A DNA stretch of 64,000 nt from Chinchilla lanigera (lineage: Eukaryota; Chordata; Mammalia; Rodentia; Chinchillidae), in the NCBI RefSeq assembly GCF_000276665.1, contig NW_004955433.1, positions 13,768,059-13,832,058 of the forward strand. The letters are read 5' to 3'. This document shows, in pieces, positions 10,515-20,689 of this stretch. The stretch's first letter is position 1. Every line of letters starts with the position of its first letter. The notes under the pieces are model-generated. The model worked only from the letters and a program-made list of their open reading frames with translations, ran no database searches and was not told where the DNA came from. A program made the position numbers and the translations under genes.

Positions 10515-11439
10515 TCCCTATAAATGTATTTTATCTGGTTCAAAATCCTAACTTTGAATGTAGCAAAATTGTGGGGACCAGGGAAGGGCAGAGAAAATCC
10601 ACACAGACAGCAAAAGACTGCAATGGGACAGAGTCCAGGGGTCTCAGCCATCTGCCTGGTGCTTCATCCATGAAGCCCCCTCTGAGCTGACTACTTCCAA
10701 ACAGCTCCTGCCCAGGTGCTATATGGCTGCAGGAGAGGGATGTGTACTACTTTGGCTCACTGAGTCCAAAGCCCAAACTTAAACCATAATATCATCTGAA
10801 GTTTCTGAATAAAAAAATCTACCAATCCAGAAAACAGTAGTGGCCCACTATCCCTTGTTATCTCGGCAGCCCTCTCTGTGCTCAGCTCACAGGCCTTGAA
10901 TCAACTCCCTGGCCTCTCCCAGAATGAGAGGAACATTTATTCTCTTGGGCTTGGCTGTTGTCATGCAGGAACTAGACAGTGGAGAGGGATTGGGCCACCA
11001 GGGTCCCCAGATCCTCAGTGAAGCCATCCCCTTGCTTTCGTCAGTGTCGGTTGCTTAGCAACTGCCTTTGGCAGATGGTGGCACTGAGAGCATGCCAATC
11101 TCTCCCACAGCTAAAAATACATTCCGACGACAACAGGTCTATTTTAAAAGACACAATGCACTCCCAGCGTCCTCCCTTGTCTGCAAGGAACAGTGCCGTG
11201 CCGGGTCTCTCTGGGCTTCTGATTGCATCTGACAAGGTAGAAGGGAACAGTCAAGGAAAACTAGCACAAGACCAGGCACCAAAGGGATGCTTAGAACACT
11301 GACATGGAAGAAGAAACAGAGGAGGAAGAGTAGAGAGAAGAAATAACCATATGGGAAGAAATATCAAGTAGCCAGCAGCAAACCTGCTCATTTGGCCATA
11401 TTTTTTTATTCAAAAAGGTAGAGTTAAAGAGGAAAAACC
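10515..11439. other. Unique sequence with an X-box motif
   Basis: No repeat or exon recognised, apart from the RFX-like palindrome at 11050-11062. Confidence 0.4.
11050..11062. promoter_or_regulatory. Candidate RFX X-box
   Basis: GTTGCTTAGCAAC is a perfect inverted repeat (GTTGCT / T / AGCAAC) matching the RFX-family X-box GTTGCY-N-RGCAAC. It lies in non-repeat DNA. RFX factors regulate ciliary genes and MHC class II; the match shows only potential binding. No adjacent promoter elements or exon are seen. Confidence 0.4.
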
Positions 11440-11590
11440 ATAGAAGCACAGAAGCCTAGAACTGGAAAAGACACAATCCCATTTCACAGCTGAGAACACA
11501 GAGGCCCTGAGAGATAACAATAAGAATTGCCTCTTTGCCCTTATTCAGGGTGCAAAAACTGAGGTTCCCAGGTGTGGGCCAGGGCCTCAG
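11440..11590 (-). mobile_element. Possible MIR3 fragment, antisense
   Basis: CTAGAACTGGAAAAGACAC, CCCATTTCACAGCTGAGAAC and AGAGGCCCTGAGAGATAAC recall antisense MIR3 ('cattttacagatgaggaaactgaggccc'). The right half is not convincing. Confidence 0.4.
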
Positions 11591-11714
11591 ATCTCTTAAT
11601 CCCTTTTGACTTCTTGTCAATAAGTTAAACACCCAACACATCACCAGCCCAGCCTCTCTGTTTAATCTCCAGCCTCTGCACCCTGCCCTGCAACAAAAAT
11701 AGTAGTAAGTCCAT

Positions 11715-11830
11715 TAACTCATGCATAGACTCAACAAATATTTGTTAAGTACCTACTACCATATTGTGGCACAGCGCTGGAGACACAGCAGGGGACAAAT
11801 ACACATGGTCCCGCCCCCTGTTCTCTGTGG
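11715..11830 (-). mobile_element. L2/MIR-type 3'-end fragment, antisense
   Basis: CTCAACAAATATTTGTTAAG, GTACCTACTACC, CACAGCGCTGGAGACACAGCAG and GGACAAATACA form the reverse complement of the common L2 3' end. Confidence 0.6.
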
Positions 11831-12119
11831 CTTCCCAGGTGAAGCAGGCATTGGGCAGGCAAGCGTAGGGCACCCCATGGGACAGACACCAGAGTCAGAT
11901 CCATGTCCAGGCCTACTTACTAGCTGTGCACCCCAGGCCACCACTTAATTAGGGCTGCAAGAGAAAACACAGCAGGCCCAGTTAGGTTTGAATTTCCAAT
12001 GAATAACAATATTTTAAAATAGAAGCATGTCCTCAGTACTGCATTCTCTGAAGCTTGACTTTAACTGAGCCTCCTACATTTTTATTTGCTAAATCTGACA
12101 ACTCTATATTTCATATCAC

Positions 12120-12230
12120 TTCTGTTCCATGTCTTCATCTATAAAATGGGAGAAGATAATGTTTCCTTTCAGAAATAATGTTACTTTATGAGTTAAATGG
12201 TAATATGGATATATCTGAGACTGGCAGGTA
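12120..12230 (+). mobile_element. MIR SINE fragment
   Basis: CTTCATCTATAAAATGGGAG is the conserved MIR right-core, followed by an AATAATG segment and ATGAGTTAAATGG. Confidence 0.65.
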
Positions 12231-12489
12231 AATGTCATCTCATCTTCTCTCCAAATAAGGCTTTCCTGGGTTTTTCTCTGGCCAGCTACTAACCAGCCGT
12301 GTAGTAACAAGGAGAGACGTGCATGGTAGCCCCACCCCTGCCAGGTAGGCTTGGCAGAAGGTAGTAGGTGGTGGAATCCTCTCCGTCCCAAAGCCATGTC
12401 AGGCCCTGAGTTAAATCTACCAGCTGACAACTGTCTGTCAAAGAATGAAGAAACAATGAGACCTCACTTGAAGCCCTAGTCAGTGCCAG

Positions 12490-12632
12490 CAGTTCTCTGT
12501 TGGCTGGAGCACTTGTTAAAAATATAGACATCAGGATTCTACCCAAGACTTACTGAATGTCTAGGGAAGGATGTGCCCTTTAAACAAAATCTGTGGTAAT
12601 TCTTGGACTCTAGAATTTGAGAACCACTGGCC
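12490..12632. mobile_element. hAT-Charlie (MER1-group) remnant
   Basis: GCACTTGTTAAAAATATAGAC, ATTCTACCCAAGACTTACTGAATG and a terminal TTTGAGAACCACTGG match the terminal repeat and core pattern of short MER1-group elements. Confidence 0.65.
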
Positions 12633-12689
12633 TGGGGCATAAGGAGAATTGCTGTCCCTGGGGAAGCTGATCACAAAAGGCTGCTTTGG

Positions 12690-12945
12690 AATGTGAGATC
12701 CTGGCCGGGATCCTGGAACAGGAAAAGGACATTAGCGGGAAACTGGGTGAAATCCGAAAAACATCAGTAGTTTAGTTAATGGGATTGTACCAATGTTCAT
12801 TTCTTAGCTTTGATCATTGTACCATGGTTACATAAGATGTTCACATTAGAGAAAGCTCAGTGAAGGGTATATGGGAACTCTCTGTACTATCGTTGTTACT
12901 CTTGTGTAAATCCCAAATTATTTCCAAATAAAAAGTTGAAAGAAA
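12690..12945 (+). mobile_element. Old L1 3'-end fragment (L1M type)
   Basis: Diagnostic L1M 3' UTR blocks in order: GATCCTGGAACAGGAAAAGG, ACATTAGCGGGAAACTGG, AGTAGTTTAGTTAATGGG, TTGTACCAATGTTCATTTC, TATGGGAACTCTCTGTACT, and a terminal CCAAATAAAAAGTTGAAAG. Strongly 5'-truncated. This is one of the better-preserved old repeats here. Confidence 0.85.
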
Positions 12946-13264
12946 TCAGTCTACTTTGGCTCAGAGCCTGCCTTGAGCCTTCCCCCAGCCCCATTGTGTA
13001 CCAAGCCCAGTCTGCGGGCTGACTACTCTAAGCTGGCATTAGAGAAGCAAAGGCAGGTAGTTGAGGGCCCCCCACAAAAACACAAACACTGAGCAGCCCG
13101 GCTTCTCTTCCATGCCATTCACACCGGGGCTTAAATGTCAACCCCAATGAATTACATTTTAATCTGTCTGTGTTATCAACCTGGCCAAGGCCCTAATTGG
13201 ATGCCAGGCACACCGCTGAAGGGCATGCATAATTCATCAGCCAGGAAGGAGGCCTTTCATCACG

Positions 13265-13470
13265 GTCCAGGGAAGGAGGAGGGAGGAGAAAGAGAAAAAG
13301 GGGAGAGAAGAACAGGGGAGGGAGGGCAGGAGCGGGAGGGTAGGAGGGAAGCATAGGAGGGGAAAACAGAGAAGAAAGCTAGAAGAGGACAGAGGGGGAA
13401 TGGGGAGAGTGGAGAGGGAAGACTTGGAAAAGGAAGGAGAGTAGGTAGGGTCAGGGGAGGGGCAGAGGTG
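13265..13470 (+). repeat. Polypurine (GGA/GAAA-rich) tract
   Basis: About 200 bases almost entirely A and G on the plus strand, with a few C and T interruptions. It is irregular, not a clean microsatellite. Such mirror-rich homopurine DNA can form triplexes. Open frames across it are low-complexity artefacts. Confidence 0.9.
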
Positions 13471-13504
13471 ACCTGAAATAACCTTCCAGCTTAGTGGCAG
13501 CCAC

Positions 13505-13745
13505 TCAGCCTTGGAGTTCTGTTCCAAGCTCACCTCCTCCAAGCAGTCTTCATTCACTTTTTCCTGGGCTCTCACAGGAGGAAGCTGTGTTGCACCTGTA
13601 CTACTCACTAGGTCCTATGATGCTTAGCAAAACATCTGCCTCCCTGAGGCCACGGATCCTCTCACTTTGGAATAATGTTGGCTCCCCGGACAGAGCACCA
13701 CTGCCTAGCAGAGTCCTTGTGCGTAGTATTTGTTGAATGGTCAGT
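13505..13745 (+). mobile_element. L2 LINE 3'-end fragment
   Basis: CACCTCCTCCAAGCAGTCTTC, CTGTACTACTCACTAGG and CACTGCCTAGCAGAGTCC, ending in AGTATTTGTTGAATGG, follow the L2 3' UTR to its tail. Confidence 0.7.
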
Positions 13746-14395
13746 GGAAGATTTCTAGCTCAGGTCGTACAAAGAAACCATCATAACCAATTAACCCAAA
13801 TAGGATTTTAAATCCTTCACTTGAGCTTCCTGGTTCTGCCACCAAGCTTGCCCCTGCGATGCCCCTGTTCCCAATGCCACTCTCCTCTCTGCCTCAACCT
13901 CTGTCTTCTTCTCCTGTTTCCCATCTCCCAAAGCCAATGGCCACAAAAAATGAACAGTTATGCTGGAGTTGAATGGGACAGCCCCTATTTCTTTGGGCAC
14001 ATGCCCTTCCACATCTTCAGGAACATAATGCGCTGGGCACTCTCTACTTTCCTGGCCAGCTGGGCCTCCACTCTGGTCTGGGTGGCAGCAGACTCCACGT
14101 TGTCAAACCCAAGGGTCCTTCTCCATCCCCACCTTCACTGACCCAGATTTTCCTCCTCCTCCCTCAGTCATGCCATGTCTATTCACTTTGCTGAATCTCT
14201 CTCCTTTGGCCAATCTTGACCCAAGGCCCACTCTTCAGAGCACCACTCTTCCCTGGCTACTGTTTCTGATTTATAATCTTATCCATTCCCATTACTTTAA
14301 ATGCCATCAAATACTAATGGTTCCTAAACATATATCCCTACCTTTGACCTCCCCTTTAAATTTCAAGCAAGAGTGAATACACATGTGTTGGTTTG
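13746..14395. other. Unassigned, C/T-rich
   Basis: Pyrimidine-rich sequence. 14270-14375 (a TTACTTTAAATGCCATCAAAT segment) may be more upstream L2 sequence, but the match is weak. A 106-aa frame at 13821-14141 has no recognisable domain. Confidence 0.35.
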
Positions 14396-14519
14396 GGGCT
14401 TATTTTTGCAAGGCGAATAATATAGTACAAGACACATACTTTATATGATTATTTATAATAGTCACCCAAAGAACAGTATACAAAGAGTGCAGGAAATCTG
14501 TCCACACACTAAGACCAAG

Positions 14520-14643
14520 GAATCCAGCTGAGGGCCTGGATCCCACAACAATGTCCTCAATGAGTCCAGCTGAAGACCTGGAGCTCATAACCATGCCTCC
14601 CATGAATCCAACTGGAGGCCTGGAGCCCATGACAATGTCTCAT
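14520..14643. repeat. 42-bp tandem repeat, three copies
   Basis: Units at 14520-14561, 14562-14603 and 14604-14643 begin GAATCCAGCTGAGG, GAGTCCAGCTGAAG and GAATCCAACTGGAG, each followed by CCTGGA or CCTGGAG. The 42-bp period is divisible by three. On the minus strand it stays open and gives three diverged 14-residue repeats starting GSRPPVGF, SSRSSAGL and GSRPSAGF. No protein family is recognised, and the open frame may simply reflect the period. Confidence 0.9.
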
Positions 14644-14711
14644 GCAGGCCTGTTTCACAGATCTGCTGGGAAGGCCCAAAGGTCAGTGGTGGAATCTAGA
14701 AACTCTGTGTA

Positions 14712-14755
14712 AGCAGGATGAAGGACCTGTGCTAGCAGGCTGAGGGATCTGCACT
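14712..14755. repeat. 22-bp tandem repeat, two copies
   Basis: AGCAGGATGAAGGACCTGTG (14712) and AGCAGGCTGAGGGATCTGCA (14734) are adjacent 22-bp units with a few substitutions. They lie between the 42-bp and 174-bp tandem blocks. Confidence 0.85.
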
Positions 14756-14759
14756 GGAG

Positions 14760-15110
14760 CCAGGAAGTGATGCTCAGAAGAACCAGAGCTCCCCCAAAAG
14801 GTACCACAGCCATCCTCGGCAACAGTGAGGTCCCGAGCTCCTCCGATGATCAGAACAACCGAGTTCCCATCAGGGAAGCCAAAGCAGCAAGCTTTGCCAG
14901 GAGGCCTGTAGTGCACCATCTTCCCCTCCGGAACCAGGAAGCGATGCTCAAACCAGAGCTCCCCCAAAGTGAACCGATGCCATTCTCAGTGCCAGCGAAG
15001 TCCTGAGCTCCTCAGAGCATGAAAACAGCCAAGTTCATCAAGAAAACCAGCTCCCCCACAGCTTCTACCAGCTCCCAACAGCCTGCCTCTTCTTCTCCAG
15101 GTCTGCCTCC
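14760..15110. repeat. Diverged tandem duplication, about 174-bp period
   Basis: CCAGGAAGTGATGCTCA at 14760 recurs as CCAGGAAGCGATGCTCA at 14934. The order is then repeated: CCAGAGCTCCCCCAAA, a CAGCCATCCTCGGC versus GATGCCATTCTCAG block, and GAGCTCCTC. Together with the 42- and 22-bp blocks this forms a nested tandem array of unknown family, possibly a degenerate LTR or a minisatellite. Confidence 0.8.
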
Positions 15111-15234
15111 TACGCTGTTGGCAACAGTCCTCAGGTGGGCCTCCCACACCCAGCACCACACTCACTTAGTTCAGCTAGAGGTTACAAGTTGACCACCAGT
15201 TATCAATCTACTACAACACACTTGAATATCTGTT

Positions 15235-15790
15235 AGTTAACCACTGTAGCATCACACATAACTCCCCAAACTTAGCAGTTTAAAACAATAAACATGGATT
15301 TTCTCACATTTTCTATGAGTCAGGAATTGGGGTGCACTTACCTGTGTGCCTCTGGGTCAAATCCTCTCAAGAGGCTGTCCTCAAGCTGTCGACTGGAGCT
15401 GCGATCTCACCCAGAGGTGGAATGAGGGAAGATTTCTAAGTTTTCCGTGTGGTTCTTGGTGGGACTTAGTTCCCACCAGGTCCTCAATGGAGGGTCTCAG
15501 CTCCTCACTGGTGGCTAACGGGTCTCTCAATATTTAGCTAACAAAAGTGCAGCTGGCTTGCTTCAGAGCAAGAGAATAAGAGAAGATAAAGGAATACCCA
15601 AGAGAGAAGCCATGGTCTTTTTGTAATCAAATCTTAGAAGTGACATCTTATCACCTCCGATGAGTTCTATTAGCTGGAAGTGAGTCGCTAAATCCAGCCC
15701 ACACTTAAGGAAAAGGAACCACACAGAACATGAATGCCAGAAAGTGGGAATCACTGGGGACCCTCTTAAACAAGAACATCAAATGAAACA
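15235..15790 (-). mobile_element. ERVL-MaLR-type LTR (MLT1-like), antisense
   Basis: Runs as the reverse complement of an LTR. CCAAACTTAGCAGTTTAAAAC and a TTTTCTCACATTTTCTATGAGTCAG segment come first (the polyadenylation end). Then follow AGTGACATCTTATCACCTCC, TTCTATTAGCTGGAAGTGAG and CCAGCCCACACTTAAGG, and finally GGAATCACTGGGG. Subfamily uncertain. Confidence 0.65.
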
Positions 15791-16329
15791 TATCTGTAAC
15801 AGAACTCCTGGGTTTTCCCATCTCAGATTTGCTTCTCTCTTTCTGTCTTAGGTAAAAATGAACCAGAATTGTGATGATTACACTGTCAATTTGGATGACC
15901 TGTAGTGACAACTCCCAGAATCCCCCTAATGTATGGCTCTGGGATAGAATTGACCAAAATGGAAACTTGCATATAATGTGGAAGGTAGGAAGTGAAGGGG
16001 CAATCACAGCTCTTCAAATATCACTGTGGTCAGATCCAGTGATGGGTAGACAAAGCGAGAGGCATGGTTACGGGCCCAGGCAGGTAGAAGCTACACACAG
16101 GCCATCTCCAATCACCCTCACTGTGAGCCCTCCTCAGCCCCGCCTTCGTGGTTGCATTCATCACTGTTCCAACTATGGTGAATCCTCCACTCCCAAAACA
16201 ATCATAGTGCTTCCCCCATCTCAATTGTAATGTCTTTCCTCAGAAAAGCCTGTCCCAAATGTTCCACATTCTAATCTTGTATTTAACTTGCATTCTAATC
16301 TTGTTATTCCATAGATTATGGTAAGTAAG
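15791..16329. other. Unassigned unique sequence
   Basis: No gene or repeat supported. A 119-aa frame at 15871-16230 has no recognisable motifs. Confidence 0.35.
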
Positions 16330-16570
16330 TGACAATATTTATCAGCTTCTTACTCTGCCCAACACACTACACTTGTGCTTTAGCTATGTTACTATCACTC
16401 CTATAAGAAAGTATGTTTACTCCTACTTTTGATGGAGAAATAAAAGCATAAAAAGTGAAGAGTTTGGCCCAGGATTTAGAAAATAAGTAACTAAACAGCA
16501 GGAAAGGGATCTGAACCCAGTTTTGCCTGACTTCTGGTCCATGCTCTTCACCCCATTGCAATGCCTCCCT
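16330..16570 (-). mobile_element. MIR SINE, antisense
   Basis: ACTCCTATAAGAAAGTATG, GATGGAGAAATAAAAG, GAAGAGTTTGGCCCAGG, GGATCTGAACCCAGTTTTGCC and GTCCATGCTCTTCACCCCATTG reproduce antisense MIR from its 3' core to its 5' tRNA-like end. Confidence 0.75.
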
Positions 16571-17599
16571 TTGCCTACAGCTGGGGTGGAGGGTTCCCTG
16601 TGTCCACCACAGGTATCTCAGAGGTTGATTGGAGCATTAATGGCACTTAAAATGCTTTTGTCCCTTCCTACTTCCATGCCTACAAATCTCAAAAGCCAGG
16701 GTCAGTATTACCCCTGGAGTGGATCTCTAGAGCGTAATAAGACACTGGGCCACTAAAGATCCATGTGTCTTCTTCAATACTATAGGGCAGATTTCATTCT
16801 GGGGCCTTGGCAGCACCCTGCAGGATCCTTTCCTATCCTACTCCCACCTCTCTCATGGTCTCAGTTGGACCAAGACTCAGCACACAACTGCATGTAGAGT
16901 CAACCACAGCAGGCCAGGGCTGGGTACCATGCCTCCTGCTGGGTGATGTTTCTCTGCAGAGGCTGAGTCACCCCACAGCAGCAGATCTGTCCTCTTTAAG
17001 GCCTTCTCTGGCTTCTGGGTAAATACACCTTGTGTTCCCCACTAAGGTTGGGCTATGTCAAGCCTTCAAGGCCCAGCTGGGATGCTTCTGAAGTTTCTGC
17101 AACATGTGAAGCCATTTCTTTAGAGAGAAACAGATTGATACTCCAGCAGGTCATTGGGCTGCAAAGAGGAAATTGTTGCTTTGACATCACTAGGATTAGT
17201 TTCATCCCCGTTGAAGTCCAAGGTCTTTGCCCACCACCCAGAGCTCTCTGGGCTCTGTCTTCAACCAGGGCTCCCTGCCCAAAAGCTATGACTTGGTCTC
17301 TCCCCAAGAGACTGGGGCCCTTTTGCTCCTTTGGCCCTCAGCTCAGAGACCTGTACATTCCTAGTGACCTCTCTTCTCCTGTCTACCTGGTTTCCATCCT
17401 CATTCAAAGCCAACCAACTACTAACCATGTACAGCTGAAACAACCTTTGTGAATGACTTTAAGATTTAGAAAAATCACTCCTTTGTTAATTAATTTACAC
17501 TTTCCAAAAATGCTTTCCCATCTGTTGTGTCATTTGATCTGTCAAAAGTTATTAGGTGGGTTGAACATAAAGCAACTCCACTGCACAGTTGTAGAAATA
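16571..17599. other. Unassigned unique sequence
   Basis: Slightly GC-richer than its surroundings. A 140-aa frame at 17030-17452 and an overlapping antisense frame show no domain. No splice-flanked exon is evident. Confidence 0.35.
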
Positions 17600-17830
17600 A
17601 TCATAGCTGGCACATTTTGAGTTCTTCCTTTATACAGTGTGCCACGAAATTTCCATGAGTAAAATACAGTGCACTGAATCTTTTCAAAAGTCCTGACAGT
17701 TAGGTACTGTCCTTACCCCCTTCTCCAAAAGAGAAAACTGAGGTGCAGAGATATCCAAACATAAATATGTTCATCTTTCTTGAACTAGTAAGTGTCTAAG
17801 CCATGATTTGACCTCTGATCCAAAGCTCCA
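17600..17830 (-). mobile_element. MIR SINE, antisense
   Basis: CAGTTAGGTACTGTCCTTACCC, AGAGAAAACTGAGGTGCAGAG, TAGTAAGTGTCTAAGCCATG and ATTTGACCTCTGATCCAAAGC follow antisense MIR order. Confidence 0.75.
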
Positions 17831-17924
17831 GTGAACTGCTAAACTGTACCCAATCACAAGGAATGAACCAGGAAACTAGACAGACTTGTCCTGGTCCTTG
17901 ACATAAATCCTTCCTATATTCACC

Positions 17925-18356
17925 CATTTTTTTTTTGCTGTAACAAAATGCATGAGGCTGAGTACTCTGTAAACAAAAGTGCTTTGTTTATCTTGCAGTT
18001 TTGGAGGCTAAAAGTCCAAGATAGGCAGCTCTAGTGGCTCGGCCTCTGGTGAGGGCCTCACAGCAGATGTGATCACAGTGACAGAAACATACAAGATGAG
18101 ACATACACGATGAGACAGAAGCCAGACAGATTCAAGGGCCAAGCTCGTTCTGTTTATAACAACCTGCTTCTACAGGAACTAAGCAGGATCCTAAAAGAAA
18201 TACATTAATCCCTTTCAAGGTCAGGGGCCTCAATTTCCTAACCACATCCCACCAGGCCCCACCTCTTTAAGATTCTACCACCTTAACAGTGTCACACTGA
18301 GGACCAAGCTTCCAGCACATGAATGTTCGGGGGACATTCAAACTGCACCCAAGCAA
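17925..18356 (-). mobile_element. MaLR LTR (MST/MLT1A-like), antisense
   Basis: Left end TTTGCTGTAACAAAATGC, then TTATCTTGCAGTTTTGGAGGC (reverse complement of the polyadenylation end). GGCCTCACAGCAGATGTGAT and CACCAGGCCCCACCTCTTTAAG follow. CAGCACATGAATGTTCGGGGG and ACATTCAAACTGCACCC close it. Nearly full length. Confidence 0.8.
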
Positions 18357-18360
18357 TAAC

Positions 18361-18705
18361 ATTTCTCAAGTTTTGAAGTGCATATTCATCACCTGGGGCT
18401 CTTGTTAAAATGTATTAAGTAGTAGCTGGGTGTGATGACACACACCTGCAATCCCAGAACTTGGGAGGCTGAGGCAGGAGGATCGTTGTGAGTTCAAGAC
18501 TAGCCTGGGCTACAAAGTGAGCTCAAGGCCAGCCTGAACTGCATAGTGGGACCTCATCTCAAAACACCAAAAAAGAAAAAAAAAAAAAAAGTATTAAGTA
18601 TTTTGATTCTGCAAATGTGGGGAAAGCCCTGAGATACCGCATCTCTAACAAGTTCTTAAGAGATGCTAATGCTCATGTCCCAAAGACCACACTTTGAGTA
18701 GATAG
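18361..18705. mobile_element. hAT-Charlie (MER1-group) remnant split by a B1
   Basis: The left part ends GGGGCTCTTGTTAAAATGT. The right part (from 18591) has ATTCTGCAAATGTGGGG, CATCTCTAACAAGTTCTTAAG and GACCACACTTTGAG. These are the two halves of one MER1-type element, interrupted by the B1 at 18422-18590. Confidence 0.75.
18422..18590 (+). mobile_element. B1 SINE with target-site duplication
   Basis: TAGCTGGGTGTGATGACAC, CAATCCCAGAACTTGGGAGG and GAGTTCAAGACTAGCCTGGG, the internal duplicated segment AGCTCAAGGCCAGCCTGAAC, and an A-rich tail. It is flanked by perfect 10-bp repeats GTATTAAGTA at 18412-18421 and 18591-18600. The preserved duplication marks it as much younger than its hAT host. 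Confidence 0.95.
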
Positions 18706-19868
18706 TCTGACACTTCCTCTCTCAGTTGGGTTCATCATAAGTAGGTAAACTCTTGTATTATGCCACTAAACACAGCCCCTTCTTACTATTGCAAGTGACA
18801 AAAAAAATTCAAATTTTGATTTAAGACAAAAATAATTTCATGATTCATAATTGACAAGTCCTGGTTTCAGGCATGGCTGTATCTAGAAGCTCTCATAACT
18901 GCTCAACTTTGTGTTCCAGGCTGACTTCATTCCCAGGGTCAGCACGGTGATACAAAGGAGGCTCAAAGGATGAGGACACCATGGGATGATGTGGACACAC
19001 CGAAGTCCAGGTTGGTGGGTAAGGTGACTTCCAGGCTGGAAAAGACAATAGAGTCAGAGAGCTGTGGCTGTTGATTTCTTCCTAGTGCTGTCTTCCAACA
19101 TGGGGAGATTCCAGGTGCTCTCGTCACCACCAGCACCCTCACCTAACCAGAACGTCCTTCAAGTCTGAAAAGTCCAGCAATGTCAGTGCTATTGGGCAGA
19201 TTGAAGACCCTGAGCAAAGAAAGAGATGGATAGGAGTGCACTGGCTCTGCCAATGGTGGTGGGCTCTGCACAGACCCCACATACTAGACAAGACCTCACC
19301 GAGGTTGTCATTGAGGGAAGTGGATCAGACTGGGCACCAAATACAAGCAAAGCAAGGTCCACTGGCTCCTGGACACCGTCTTGCATCACCCCCCACAAAG
19401 TACAGCCAAATGAGATTATTCAGCGCTTCCCATCCCTCCTGGGAAAATGGCTCCCCAGCAGCCTCGCTGTGGAGCATAGGTGCTCTGCTCACAAGCCTGG
19501 TCGGCAGGCTCATGGCACAGATGGGCTGCTGACAGATTCCCCTTGTGCCCCCTCCTCAGAATCTGGGCTGGGGGAGCAAACAGCAGGCCTCTGTATAGCC
19601 CCTCTGGCCCGAACGCAGACAATCTGGCTGCATCTCACACGCACCCCTCATTCCTCCCTCTGGCCCCGTCCGCACCAGCCTGCCTGGGCATCCATGCTCC
19701 ACAAACCTCGTTATCACTCAAAACTAGGATGAGATCCAAAATGTATAGAGATGTCCAAAACACTCAGCAATTGAGGTACATTGGATTTTCATACAATATT
19801 TTCAAAAATCAAAACTGATGCAAACAAGAGGTCCACGATAAAGCAATTTTTATCAAACATATACAAAC
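18706..19868. other. Unique sequence holding the longest open frame
   Basis: No repeat recognised. The plus-strand frame 19226-19732 (168 aa) is the longest in the window. It lacks a recognisable domain, signal peptide or compositional bias, and antisense frames overlap it. I do not call it a gene. Local GC is higher than in the neighbouring sequence, which lengthens chance frames. Confidence 0.3.
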
Positions 19869-20008
19869 CAGCCATGGTAGGACACATCTGTAATCACAGT
19901 CCTTGGGAGGCTGAGGCAGGAAGATCACCACAAGCCTGGGCTACATAGTGAGTTCAAAGTCAGACTAAGCTACATAGTGAGACCTTGGCTCAAAAAAGAA
20001 AAAGAAAA
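19869..20008 (+). mobile_element. B1 SINE
   Basis: GCCATGGTAGGACACATCTG, CTTGGGAGGCTGAGGCAGGA, AAGCCTGGGCTACATAGTG, the duplicated AGTTCAAAGTCAGACTAAGC segment, AGTGAGACCTTGGCTCAAAA and an A-rich tail. Somewhat diverged and shortened. Confidence 0.9.
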
Positions 20009-20689
20009 TTACATAAAGACTGGCATCCAGCAAGGTGAGGATCAGGTCGAGACAAGCAAAGCCAAGACATGCAAGAGTGGAGCTAGATGCCATCTTTACG
20101 GCAAGTGCTGGTAGTTTGTTCATAATAGCTTTTTTAATATCACTTTTAAATTTCTAATAGTGCACGGAAGTATTATTTATCTTCTGTATTAATTCTTGGT
20201 TTCCACTTAAGTTCTGTAGTTAAAACCGGCACCTTGCTCTCCCTGGCTTAGTGTGTTCTATAAAACCAGCCATGGTCCTGTCACCTTCCCTTCTCAGCCC
20301 CAGCAGGGGCTCCTTAATTCTGTCAGGATGCGGACAAAGCTCTCTCGGTGCCCTCTGAGCCCACACGGCTGGGAAACTCCATCATACTCACTGGGATCAG
20401 CGTGTACACACCCCTGTGGACAACGTGAGCTGCTAATACTTTGCTAATAAGTTGAATACTTTCCAATTTTGAGCACACCCACCCCAAGTGAGCCCTGCCG
20501 CCCTGGCTCCTCCCCCAGAGTTCCCCATCTTCCAGCAGGCAAAGGACCAATTGGAGGTCCCCAGGTCCTTCCCTGGCAGTACCTTCAACAGTCTCCTCCA
20601 GCTTCGTCCTATACCAGGATCCCCCTGGCTCACTGCTCCAGCTACCCTGGCTTCTCCTTGCCGCTCTGAATATGTCCCCTCTGCCTGAT
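20009..20689. other. Unassigned unique sequence
   Basis: Contains overlapping open frames of up to 139 aa on the minus strand with no domain resemblance. May include upstream L2 sequence toward its right end. Confidence 0.35.

Noticed and set aside
11800..11830. Third CTCF-like motif around CCCGCCCCCTGTTC
   Set aside because: On the minus strand it has at least three mismatches in the core consensus; too weak to list.
19226..19732. Longest open frame (168 aa, plus strand)
   Set aside because: No domain, signal or family resemblance; overlapped by antisense frames and located in locally GC-richer DNA where long chance frames are expected.
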